64,000 nucleotides of DNA from Paraphysomonas bandaiensis (Eukaryota; Chrysophyceae). Positions 22,513-33,174 of the stretch are shown one piece after another. The position numbers and the translations under genes are program-made. Under the pieces are notes generated by a model that had not been told where the DNA came from, ran no database searches, and saw nothing but the letters and a program-made list of their open reading frames with translations. Where the stretch lies: NCBI GenBank assembly GCA_965644295.1, contig CBFFRP010000354.1, positions 1 to 64,000 on the forward strand, written 5' to 3'. Each line of letters starts with the position of its first letter. The stretch's first letter is position 1.

Positions 22513-22562
22513 GCGACATCCACCCCAAGAATTCTATCCTCTATCCTCCTTCTCTCCTCCTC
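22513..22562 (+). mobile_element. Shard of the 2913-3894 retroelement
   Basis: Bases 22513-22538 (26 nt, starting GCGACATCCACCCCAAGAAT) are the exact reverse complement of 3293-3318 inside the retroelement. The following CTCTATCCTCCTTC matches the complement of 3470-3483. The two segments are in a different order and spacing from the source, so this is a rearranged remnant. Confidence 0.7.
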
Positions 22563-23215
22563 GCTCGCTACCATAGGGAAATAGCTCATTTAAAGCTAGA
22601 TGACAGAGAGAATTTGTCGTAAGATTAGATAGATTTATTAATATCGTTTACATGAAGTTGTGATAACCAACACTAACTCATTTTAATTCATGCATAATAT
22701 CCTACATATGCGAACCTCTCGTTACTGACCATAACATCTTGAAAGATCAAACTATTTCAGCTTCTCAAACATCACAGCATTCGTACATCACTATATTTCA
22801 CTGTATTCTCGTACATTGTCTTCAAGTGGCATACTGAATATACTAGAATAAGATCCATATTCTAATACTATAGACTAACTAATAACTGGATTTCCTCAAC
22901 AAAATTAAGTATGTGGGCATGCTTTAGCTTGAGACACAAAGCTTATTACTGCCAGCGAATACAAATGCATAACATGATCCTCATTTACGATAGCATTACG
23001 CAATCATATCTTCGATAATGTGTTGTTGTACTTCTATGAGAAATACTGTCGCATTTCGCATCAATGAAAACGAACCGGTTTCAAAATCGCATACCAATAA
23101 CAAATTGGCTAGGTAATCAGAATTCATTTCCGCAAACATTAAACAGCAGTCAACATTGTAAAATAGTGCATATATATAGTAGTGACATGAGCACAAGTAA
23201 AATACACATAACATT

Positions 23216-26200
23216 CTATTTTCTACTTTGAGACGATTCACCGCTCCCATGTTTCACTATCGGCGGCCCATCTACAGCAAGAGAAGACGAGGAAGAGTAC
23301 GTATCCAGCTCATAATCACGATGGGGAGGTAGAGGATCACCTTCAACGTTTCGAGGCTCATCGAAAGAAGACGACCGCACAGCACTATCATCACTCCCAG
23401 TCTCGGGGGGAGACTCGATCTCCCCTTCTGACTCAACTGCGTATGCAGGCGGAGGGGCCACCTGAGCAGCAGTCAGTCCGCCACGAGAGGCCGAAGTGAG
23501 TGAGGGCGGGAGGCCACTATCCGGATCAGAGGATTTCCAGCCGCTAAAACGCATCACGTACTTATCCCTCCATACGCCACGTGACCCAGTAGAGGGGGCA
23601 GATCCAAGACTTGCCCGGTCAGTGACATGCTCTGGAGTTTCCGTGGGAACTTCACTACGTCCCCAGGGACTCTCCGCAAGTTGGTCCAGGTTCTCCTGCG
23701 AAGGTTTCTTCGGTACCGCAAGGGGAGACGCGGGAAGAGTCGACGTTGGGGGTAGGTATGATATAGTGGCACGAGATGTGGTATTATTTTCCCCACTCTC
23801 GAGATCACCTCCACTCTCCTGTGCGTTTTCCGTTTTCATTGATACGGGGAAACGCCACGGCAGTATAGAAGATTCATTTTGAGTTGCCTTCGATTGTGTC
23901 GATGAGGGACGGCTAGGGATGGGCGAAAGAAATCCTGCCCAGCTCGTTATCGACTGTCTAAGACGACTCTCCGAACTAATAGAGCTGCTATCGTCGGCAG
24001 CCTCAGTAGGGGTATCCTCCGGCGACTCCACTGCTGGTGATTCATCTTTCTCAGTCACAGCGTTTGCAGTATTCGCAGCATTCGCAGATTCTCCACTAGT
24101 AGTATTGGAGCTAACCGACCGCCGACTATTTAACAGCAATTGGTGAAGCGGAGAGAAGGTTGATGATGAGCCGGCTGTAGACACTGAGGACATTCTCTGC
24201 CTCTTTATGTGGGCTAACTCATCCTTAATGTAGCGCACGATGTATGCAAATGTAGGTCTACGTGCCGGCTGTTCGTGCCAGCAGCGCTGGATAAGAGACC
24301 TGAAGGCCGGAGGGCATGTGCTACTGATGGCAGGGCGGCGGCCCTCACGTACAGCGTCGATTATATCGAAACGGGAGTACAATTCTTCATAGGGACGCTT
24401 ACGCTCCCATAATTCCCACAGAACCATGCCGAAGCTGTACACATCAACTTTGACGGAGTACCGTGTTTTATTTGTGGCGGTCAGTAACTCGGGTGCACAC
24501 CATGCAGTTGTGCCAAGATTGCTCGTCATCTACATGCAAACACAACAAGATAAATAGTTAAATGGTGCTATATACAAGTTAGAATGTTCTCACCAGTGTA
24601 TTAGAATTAGACAACGAGTTCCGTTCTGATCCATCTTCCTGGTTGAGAATACTCTCTCGTTCCCAAGACACATTCAAATCCTCATCAAACTTTACTGATT
24701 TCTTTGGCGCAGGTGAGTCTTCAGGTATGTCCTCTTTTCCATTTCTATTCTCTGCATCATCTACTGTGGTAGGATCTGAAGGAGGTTTATCAACTTGAGG
24801 CTGTGCACTCCCTGATGTTAATTGCTCCATCCCATCAAAACCAGATCCATCAGATTTCTCGATACCCTTCTCTATGTTCTGTATTTTCATAGGAACTATT
24901 CTTGACATCCCAAAGTCAGTCACTTTCACAACCTAATGATGGATATTACACAAAGTAGGATAATGCAGGTTACGTGTTGCATACCCAATGATCATCAACG
25001 ACGAGGTTAGAGGATTTAAGATCCCTATGACATATAGGCGGCTGATGGCTATGAAGGTAGAGCATCCCTCTTGCGGCTTGCAGTGCACACGTTAGAACCA
25101 ACTCGTATGTCCAAATCTCATCCACTACTTTATTGCTGCCGTACAAAATATCGGCTAGCGATCCTTGCTCAAGATACTCTGTGATAATGCACACAGATCG
25201 AACCACGTTTCCTGATTTCTTCTTGTTGGTATCCCTCGAGAGACTTCTATTGCGCCTGCTATCCCCAGACTCTTGCTGCCCAGGCACTACGATGTCATCA
25301 TCATCCTCGAACCCCGGAGGCGGAGCCGGCATATTGAATTCGACAATAGATACCCCCATCACCAACACAATGTTGGGGTGACGCAATCTGAAACAAAGAT
25401 TTCAAAGCAGGTCACACAGCATGTAATACGCTATACCTGCTCATCATATAGGCTTCGGTTCTGAACTCCTCTATGTCATTTTCAGTCAACTGCATAAACA
25501 CCGGTGCTCGCATCTGCTTAACAGCCACTTGTGCCCCTCTAAAGCTGGCTTTAAATACTTCTCCGAAGCTACCCTCACCAATCTTTCCTTCAAATACAAT
25601 TTCGTCGTAGTTAACAAATACATCGCGCAGTATGAGGTCCTGCTGAATAGCCTGTAAGTAGGACCGATTTTCTCCGTCAGTAGATGTATCCGCACTGCCA
25701 GTGAGAAGGCCAACACGCAGTTCCTGCAACACCTTGTTCTTTTGCTGGCGGTAGTAGAAGTAGTACCGCAAAGTGATAAGAAAAATGAGAATTAAAAACA
25801 CACCAGCTGCAATGAGTAGGTATGCGTACACGCTCAAATCAGAGCACGTAGTTCCAGCATAAAAGAAATCACAATGACACTCAAATTTCGTGTGTCCATT
25901 GCTGCTATGACAGGATCCACGGTCATTACAGCTCTGGGGGCAACAGTTGCCATCTTTCCTTTTATATGCCCCTCCTTCACAAGAATGACTCTCATCGATG
26001 CATCCACCCTTATTTAGACCACAGTATCCGCATGAGTGATTTTTGAGGCATATCCAGCACATGTAGTCTGTGTCGCTTCCTTTATTGTCATTTCCGGTCG
26101 CGTATTTTTCGAACCGAGCTTGGCATGACATTTCAGAAGTCGTGAATGTCTGGGAGTAAGGTTCATTCGCAGCAGCTGATAAGGGGATGGAAGGAAGACT

Positions 26201-29200
26201 AAATATATCGAGTGAATCTGCGTCTGTCGCTGACGAGATATCAGAAGAAGTGGATGATATTGATGTATCGAAATTCACTCCTTCAGGAAATACATAAGCA
26301 GGTACTTGCGGCGAAGGTGCCACATAACCTGTGAACTGCAAAGCCTTCCATTCAGTCGGTGTGTCAGAATCACTAGACGGTATAAAATCAGTATTGCCTA
26401 TGGTGCTCACATTAATAGTTCCCAAAAGAGTGACGTTGGTAGTCGTCGTCAGAACTGGGGTGTTGTAATTTTCATTGGAAATTGTGAAAGTCAACATCCC
26501 TGGGCTTCGCTGCACCAGAATCCCATCAATGCTAAGCGGGTTGAGGTATGAAGCTTCCTCGTGCGACAAAGCAATCAACCCTAAATTGACTACGGCTATG
26601 TAATTAGGGTTTTCTGATATAATATTAGCTGGGGCGTCGACATACATACGGCCTGTGCTAGTAATAACCATTGTGGCATTCTCATGTAATGCCACCGAAC
26701 TCAGCGCAGTAGTATTACTGGTCGGTTTGGCCGAGAGGTACAACTCGCCGTAAACGCGAAGCGTACAGCGCTCAAACACTGTTCTAGAACTGTAATCTGT
26801 CTTCTCAAGCAGCTGTATGATATACGAATCTTCATTAAGTATACCATGGTCAGTGAACCCCGTCTTTAGAGTACCATAAAAGTTCATAAATGGAATAAAG
26901 TTATCCAGGGTAACATTGGAGATATTCTTTGGTACATGGGAGCTAACGACAGACCCCATCAGTGCGCTTGAATACAATACAGTCATATTGTTAGAAAAAT
27001 AGAGAGTACTATTGACCATCACAAGAGACTGAAGTAAGAGTGACCGTAAAGGAGACTGATCCACAATCGTCACATTGGCTGCAATTCCTACCAGCACCAG
27101 GTCAGAAGTACTGATACTTCCAATGATTACTAAAGTGGGGTTTTTACCAAGGCCATTGACGCTTCCACCTTCTGAACCTTCTGTTGCTTGAACTAGAACA
27201 GTGACCAGGTCACCAGCACATATTTCATACGTGTTGTTGAATACTGGTAAATAGATAGTCGCAGACCCAGACATGACCAGAATAGCGGGGTATATTCGAC
27301 TTGAAGTATCCATCAGTAGTTGCCTATGGGAAAGGGCTACATCTTGGAAGGTGTCCGCCTCAGTAAGATGAGTTCGAAACACATTGCTAGCATCAGTTAC
27401 TTGCTCAGTATCAAAATTTGGCCACATATGCATTATGTGCTCCTCAAGGGTAGCATTCCAGAGAGTTGGAACAAGTTGACCATTATTCAGCCTTCGAACA
27501 GCGTCCAATTCTAGAAGGGTTCGATCGTGATGATACGCCGAAAAGTCCAAGTCGGTAAGATCGCAGACTGTCTGTGCGAGAAGTGCAAATCGCTCATGTA
27601 TTCTGAAAGCTTCAACGTTACTCGGAGAGTCCAGAATTGGTTCGTAGAGAGCAAGATCCATTTCACCTACATCCTGCATATCCTCGTACCCAGAACATAT
27701 GTCATCCCCGAGTCCGTTCCATGCAACATTCTTGCTGAACTTGCACTCATTGCATCCGATTCGTGACCCCTGTGAGTACATTATAGCTCCGCCAAAAGAC
27801 GATACCAGTCCCCCTGAATCTGTCATAGCCATATTGGCGTGAAATACAGTATTGTTGATAACAATACCCCACGAAGATACCCCAACAACTCCAATCCCCC
27901 CACCTTGTCCCGCGCGATATACAGTAGAGGTTGTGCACACCTCACCGCCTGCCACGTTATGGTGAAACTGACAGTCAGAGAATGATACCTCGTACGGGAC
28001 AGATTTGTCAGAGTCGGAAGCGTACTCGTAAAATACCGCCACACCACCTCCAATGCTATACTGCGACCCCCCAGCAGAAACCCAGTTGTCTTGGAAGAGA
28101 CATCGCTGAAAAATAATTGAGGAAAAGAGGACGGCGACAGCACCTCCTGATCCGCTACTAGAGTAGGTGTTGGTGCCGTAAAAACCCCGGGCGGAGTTCA
28201 ACATAAAGACAGAGTCTGTGATACTAAACTCCACTGCGTTCTCAAGACCAACCGCACCACCCGAGGCCCCTGAGTCAAACTGTCCTGAGAAAGCAATGTT
28301 CGATACAAAGAAGGAATCGGTTACATTCCCTCCTGATGACATTGCGAAAATAGCACCTCCAGTCCCACTGTAGGTCTTGGGATACACTCCCGGCTTAGGC
28401 TGCGCATAGTTCTCCACGAATCTGCACCACTCCACGTTTGCATAGGACGAGTGCCCAATAGCAATCGCCCCTCCTTGTGCCTTGAATACGTAGGAAGATA
28501 TTGCTGAGTTCTTGAGGAATGTACAGTTCCTCAAAGTTACCCGTGACGATTCCGTGAGATACACTGCCCCAGCCTTTCCGCCTTGAGCAATGTTCTTTGT
28601 GAAATGAGTATCTACAATTTCACCAACTGCAGATGTAGAAATGTAAACGGCACCACCGTTGGAAGAGAACTCAGTAAACAAGCCGTCAGATTGCACGTTA
28701 TTGGCCTCGAAGTGAGACTGAGATATGTATGTAGGAATACCGTCGCTGAAAAGTGCACCCCCGTACCCTCCTGCATTGTTGTCTCCAACACCGCGCGCGG
28801 AGTTGTTGAGGAACGTGCAATTGGAGATTGTTGATTGAATGCGTTCGTTAGAAAAGGAGTCCGAGGTTAGTATAATTGCACCACCCTCCGCGAACTACAT
28901 CACACAAGAATATCATTCTTAATATTACACAACTACAATACTGTCAATATACCTGGCTCAAATCCTTAGTAAGAGCGACATTACCAAAGAACGTAGAGTT
29001 GCGCATATACAAGGCGACGTCTTTGACGTATACTGCCCCTCCTCTTACTTCACATAGCTGATCTGATGTGCACACGTCTCCGCCGAACACCATATTATTT
29101 CCAAAAGTACACTCTTCGATTGTGGTTCCCGCCACAAGATTGAGGTTTACAGCTCCCCCCGTAAGCTGCGCATAATTGTGGTGGAACGAACTGCGCAACA

Positions 29201-29939
29201 CTGTCAAACGCGATCCACCGTTCAGATGAATGGCACCACCCTTCCCTGCCTCGTCCACATCGAAGTCGACGGCATGATCATCATCTAGATCCCCATGTGC
29301 GCGGTTGTACTCGAACAAACTATCTGTGATGGTAATACCGCTATAGAGGGATGTAAGAGCACCACCCCAGAAAACGGCCTCATTGTGGTGAAACGTACAG
29401 TCGGATATAAGTAGTGATCCTTCACCAATAAATATAGCACCACCATTGCGCGCTTTGTTGTCTACAAATACGGTGTTGTTAATTACAACTTGTGAGGCAC
29501 TACCACCGAATATTATCGCGCCTCCGTCCCCAAAAGACTGTAGACTGAGGTCCAATGCGGAGCAATTCCGTATCAAAATATTACTGATATGACTAATAAA
29601 ATAATACTCATCAGTCAAAAAACGATTTTCTTGAGAACAATGAATAACAATATCATTCGGACTTCCATTACCAATAATTTTTATGTCAGAAATGGAGGAA
29701 TTTACAGTCATTAAGTTTTCATTGCCCAATCCTGAGTACAACCCAGGCTGTAGCTGTAGGATATCCCCTGAATTCGTAATTTGATCGAATCCAGCTTCAA
29801 TTGTTGGACATGCAGTAAGTAAACTAGTCCCACATGTGTCAATAGGGGCACTAGAATTACTATCTACATATATAATAAGTCCTGTAGTGTACTGGATATA
29901 TAAACACACAATACATAAGAAGAAATATGATTGCCACAT
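23216..29939 (-). CDS. Giant receptor kinase: Pmp-type beta-helix ectodomain, EGF-like, TM, TKL kinase
   Basis: Five exons: 29939-28953, 28894-25437, 25387-24985, 24932-24594 and 24529-23216; introns are 49-64 nt and the protein has about 2,166 residues. A signal peptide (MWQSYFFLCIVCLYIQYTTG) precedes many GGAI/GGAV-type repeats (NGGAIFIGEGSLLISDCTF pattern), typical of polymorphic-outer-membrane-protein beta-helices. A Cys-rich EGF-like module ends CDFFYAGTTC near residue 1335, followed by a TM helix (LLIAAGVFLILIFLITLRYY). The cytoplasmic kinase has GEGSFGEVFKA, VAVKQ, HRDLKSSNL, DFGMSR and WCAPELL, so the catalytic residues are complete and tyrosine-kinase-like group in style. About 120 residues separate DFG (1622) from APE (1741), against about 25 normally. 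The tail is Ser/Pro-rich and about 330 residues long. A cell-surface recognition and signalling role is inferred. Confidence 0.9.
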
Positions 29940-30453
29940 AATATACTACAAGATCGTTATCATGTGATGAAAGGAAATGATATTCTATATGTCAATATAT
30001 AAGATTATAAGTCTATCATATATAATACATGTCTAAACACCTGCAGTGAATGATATGTATGTATGTATGTAATTGTTGTCTGTGGATATATATGTATGTA
30101 GTATGTTTGTATGTATGTATGTATGTATGTATGTATGTTTGTATGCCTGTAGGATATAATATAGAATGGAGATGCTATACGTCTGTGGTGTATGCCAACA
30201 TTAGGAAGAATACCAGAATACTGCACAGGAATACAAGAAGAAAACCATATGAATAATGAATAAGAATATGAGTGTAGTCTATGTATGTGTGTATTCATGA
30301 CTGTATCCATCATATATACAGTACTGTATATTTGTACTCCACGGGCGGTCCATGGCACTGCCTTAATAAGGACTGTGCATTGCATTCATATGGACCATTG
30401 CATAAGATATATACTAAACACTAGTACATGGCTATTCTCTATTGATAATTGCT
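29940..30453. promoter_or_regulatory. Shared divergent promoter interval (receptor kinase / Bin3) with TATG microsatellite
   Basis: 514 bp between opposed starts. Bases 30056-30146 are an imperfect (TATG)n microsatellite with interruptions. No other element is identified. Confidence 0.55.
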
Positions 30454-31464
30454 ATGAAGCCAGTGAAATATTACAGATATCGTAAAGATAATGACCACCG
30501 TCTTAGTTTATTAAAGAAATCATGGTTTTGTGGCAAGGATTGTCTTGATATCGGCTGCAATGAAGGACAGTTCACTCTTGAAATTGCAAAGAAATTTGCC
30601 CCTAGAAGTATATTAGGTATAGATTCAGATAGTTCACTTATTGACTTAGCTTCTACTCGAATGAAGAGACTAGTATCAGCCCATGCACCTAAGAAAAATA
30701 CACCTAGTGCTACAGCTTTAGTTCCACGGATAGTACAATCCCAACTGAAGGCTACTAGCTCTCAATCGTTTCCGCGCAACTGTTCCTTTGATACCGTTGA
30801 TGTTCTTTCTGTGGATGTTACCAATCATCGGAGGTACGATACAGTGTTGTGTCTGAGTGTAACTAAGTGGGTGCAGCTTAATCACGGAGACGATGGTTTG
30901 ATGCGTCTATTTAGAGTTATGTGGCAAGTACTCAAACCAGGTGGCATTGTTGTTCTGGAATATCAGCCTTGGAAATCTTACGTCAAAAATAAGAATTCAA
31001 GTGATCAATGCAGAGAAAACTTCTCACAGTTACAAATCAAACCGGAGGATTTCGAGAAAATCCTCATTCAGGATATTGGGTTTGATATTCAAGAACGCTT
31101 AGGTGTAGATGTAAATGAGGCGAAAGGTTTCAACCGTCCTATTCTAGTGCTGCAAAGACCTCATAACTGTAAGGAAAAAGTTAGACCTTCTGTTTCAGAG
31201 GCAGATAACTTAGTAGACGGCGATCAAAGTTGTGTGGAGGTGATAAACAATTCAGTGGGTGGCGATCGAATTGGCGTGGAGGTAACGGCTGAGAAAAGAA
31301 AGAAAAAACGAAAGAAAAGGAGTATTGTAGATAGTGTTTCTGCTGAAGAAGGTTCTGAGAAGAAGAAAAGGAAAAAGAAAAAGTTACTTATGGTATCTCC
31401 TCCAGATGATGCGACGGAATGGTGTCGTCTTCTTGAGAATCAGACGACAGGAGGAGTTCAATAG
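30454..31464 (+). CDS. Bin3/MePCE-type RNA 5'-phosphate methyltransferase
   Basis: Single exon. The first ATG is at 30454, giving about 336 residues. Bin3-family enzymes (MePCE, BCDIN3D) methylate the gamma- or monophosphate at the 5' end of small RNAs such as 7SK or U6. Seen: a family-typical start (YYRYRK), the SAM motif DCLDIGCNEGQFTLEIAKKF (motif I), GIDSDSSLIDLA, a linker of about 80 residues, YDTVLCLSVTKWVQLNHGDDG and LKPGGIVVLEYQPWKSY. The SVTKW(I/V)xLNxGD and EPQxWxSY-like signatures are diagnostic. The C-terminal 60 residues are extremely Lys/Arg-rich (KKRKKRSIV, EKKKRKKKK), probably for nuclear localisation or RNA binding. The linker and basic tail are extra to the minimal fold. Confidence 0.92.
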   Translation: MKPVKYYRYRKDNDHRLSLLKKSWFCGKDCLDIGCNEGQFTLEIAKKFAPRSILGIDSDSSLIDLASTRMKRLVSAHAPKKNTPSATALVPRIVQSQLKATSSQSFPRNCSFDTVDVLSVDVTNHRRYDTVLCLSVTKWVQLNHGDDGLMRLFRVMWQVLKPGGIVVLEYQPWKSYVKNKNSSDQCRENFSQLQIKPEDFEKILIQDIGFDIQERLGVDVNEAKGFNRPILVLQRPHNCKEKVRPSVSEADNLVDGDQSCVEVINNSVGGDRIGVEVTAEKRKKKRKKRSIVDSVSAEEGSEKKKRKKKKLLMVSPPDDATEWCRLLENQTTGGVQ

Positions 31465-32045
31465 AACAGAATTGTAGGCAATACAGCAGATCCTAGTTTA
31501 TATATTTAACTTTTGGTTATACGCTTGCTTCTTGACATGCACCTTTATGCTTTCATTTTCTATTTGAATCAGCGGTAAAATTCTTTTAGTGTGTAGTTTA
31601 TATTTTAACTACTAAGTAATTTTTTAACATGCTTCTCATAGCAATCATGTCTAGGACAGGCCAACGGAGCAATATTTTATGTGTATGTTTGAGGTTGTCC
31701 TATCAGAGGAGCCTCGAAACTGTGAAGCTACAGAGAATATGAGTATTGCAATTTCAATAATTGAAAATTAATTAATTGATACGCAGCCTGGTGTTTAGGA
31801 AGCTACACAAATATATAAGTAAACTGTGCTCAGTCTTAAAATTCAGTGTTAACATATCGAGCAATAGGTATATTATGTATGTACATTGATTACTAAAAAT
31901 CTAGTTCTACAAGGACTCATAAGAGTAAGTCGCTTGTGACATATATCAAATCGTCAGCAATATTTCTTTGTTCGAACATATAGCGCGAAAGTACAGCATA
32001 CATATATCAAAGATATTGTATTGAATTGCATCAAATTAGCATCAA
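31465..32045. other. Convergent 3'-3' interval
   Basis: 581 bp of AT-rich sequence between two stop codons. No gene or repeat recognised. Confidence 0.5.
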
Positions 32046-33125
32046 CTACGAACGTAGAAGATTGTAATACCGCTTGCATTGCATCGCTAAGCTAAGTAGA
32101 AGTAGACCGATTGCTAACATCAGAGCAGAAACGAACGTCGTGGTCAAAGAAGGAGAATGTGCAGTATATACCTGTGTTGATATATTTTCTATAGTTTTGA
32201 CAGAATATTCAGATTCCTTTGCGTGAATAAGATGCTGCTGCACTGTTTCCGATACCTGAACAAAAGATGTGTTGCGCTCGTAGTCATTCAAACACACTGG
32301 GAGAAATCGGCTATTTTTTTCTGCGATTAGACTGTTAACAGTATTCATGCGACCATAAGCTCTCTGTATATTAGTTCGAGCGAGCTCTGTATCATTCGCA
32401 TTACGAATATAATCCCTGACGTAGATCACTGATTGAGATATAGCGGGCCTGAGCCGAATGCATGAAATTATGTCGAAAGGGTGCAATACAATACCCTCTT
32501 CCCAAAGCTCAGGAGAGCACAAGAAATCGTCATTCTGACGATGTTTATTACGACTATGAATAAAAGAGTTGTACTCTCTAAAAGTTGAAATCGTTATCAA
32601 ATCTGGAATAACCTTGAGAATGTCGGGGAATATTTGAGCCACTGGTGTGTCACTGGCGAACTCATATTTAGTAATAAGCCGAATTACGTTCTCTTTAATT
32701 AGTTTCAAAATATTCCCAGACTCGCAATCAATGTTCACAGAGGCGTTACTTTGAGCGATACACATTCTTAGATTGGAATTAATGGCTCGAGCTGGCGGAG
32801 AATTATAATGAGTCGCTCGAAGTTTGCATCTATTCAAAATTATGTTGTGCAGAAAATTTGTTCCAGTTGAGCCAGATCCAGCATTCACTCCAATCATAGA
32901 TACTTTGTCAGGTACATCACTAACTAAGAGAGGTCTTTCTTCAAATTTATGGATTACATCATTTGCAGTACCTAATCTTCTGAAACTATCACAACACTTA
33001 CTAGATTTTTTAATAATAGAATCTGACTTATCTGTTATACAAATCATTGAATATCTCTTATATACTACTCCTTTCAAGTAGTTTAAGTATTGTAATTCAT
33101 ATGTTAGATATGATGAATTGGGCAC
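32046..33125 (-). CDS. Sulfotransferase-like P-loop protein with C-terminal TM anchor
   Basis: Single exon, 359 residues. Around residue 77, MIGVNAGSGSTGTNFLHNI is a P-loop of the sulfotransferase type (GxxxSGTTxL). TISTFREYNSFIHSRNKH near residue 180 resembles the 3'-phosphate motif (FRxPxxRxxS). The C-terminus has a single hydrophobic helix (TFVSALMLAIGLLLLSLAMQ) followed by KRYYNLLRS, so it is tail-anchored or type I. No signal peptide is visible at the chosen start. If the soluble domain is luminal, an upstream signal exon or a later Met would be expected, so the N-terminus is uncertain. Without a database comparison the sulfotransferase label is provisional. A conserved GSGSTGTNFL loop is the main support. 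Confidence 0.55.
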   Translation of the reverse strand: MPNSSYLTYELQYLNYLKGVVYKRYSMICITDKSDSIIKKSSKCCDSFRRLGTANDVIHKFEERPLLVSDVPDKVSMIGVNAGSGSTGTNFLHNIILNRCKLRATHYNSPPARAINSNLRMCIAQSNASVNIDCESGNILKLIKENVIRLITKYEFASDTPVAQIFPDILKVIPDLITISTFREYNSFIHSRNKHRQNDDFLCSPELWEEGIVLHPFDIISCIRLRPAISQSVIYVRDYIRNANDTELARTNIQRAYGRMNTVNSLIAEKNSRFLPVCLNDYERNTSFVQVSETVQQHLIHAKESEYSVKTIENISTQVYTAHSPSLTTTFVSALMLAIGLLLLSLAMQCKRYYNLLRS

Positions 33126-33126
33126 T

Positions 33127-33174
33127 TGATCAGGTCAAAAGGTGTCGCTTATAGTGATACTTTTTGACCTGATT
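33127..33174. promoter_or_regulatory. Inverted repeat just upstream of the sulfotransferase-like gene
   Basis: GATCAGGTCAAAAGGTGTCG pairs with GATACTTTTTGACCTGATTC to form a near-perfect hairpin 2-50 bp from the start codon at 33125. TTTTTTTGACCTGATTTTGT near 21285 shares the right arm, so the arm is dispersed in the window. It could be a fold-back repeat or an operator-like site. Confidence 0.5.

Larger units (their letters stand above)
20766..23215. other. 2.4-kb convergent interval rich in repeat fragments
   Basis: No gene seen. It holds a fragment of the TIR-element terminus (TTAGCAATAGGCGTGTAAGA near 21141) and a duplicated block TTATTGGTCTTTAAAATATT near 21198 and 22254. It also holds a fold-back element at 21961-22054 with a half-copy at 21046, pieces of the dispersed element at 22130-22210 and 22280-22350, and a retroelement shard at 22513-22562. 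AGCTTTTTTTGACCTGATTT near 21280 resembles the hairpin at 33127. Confidence 0.6.
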
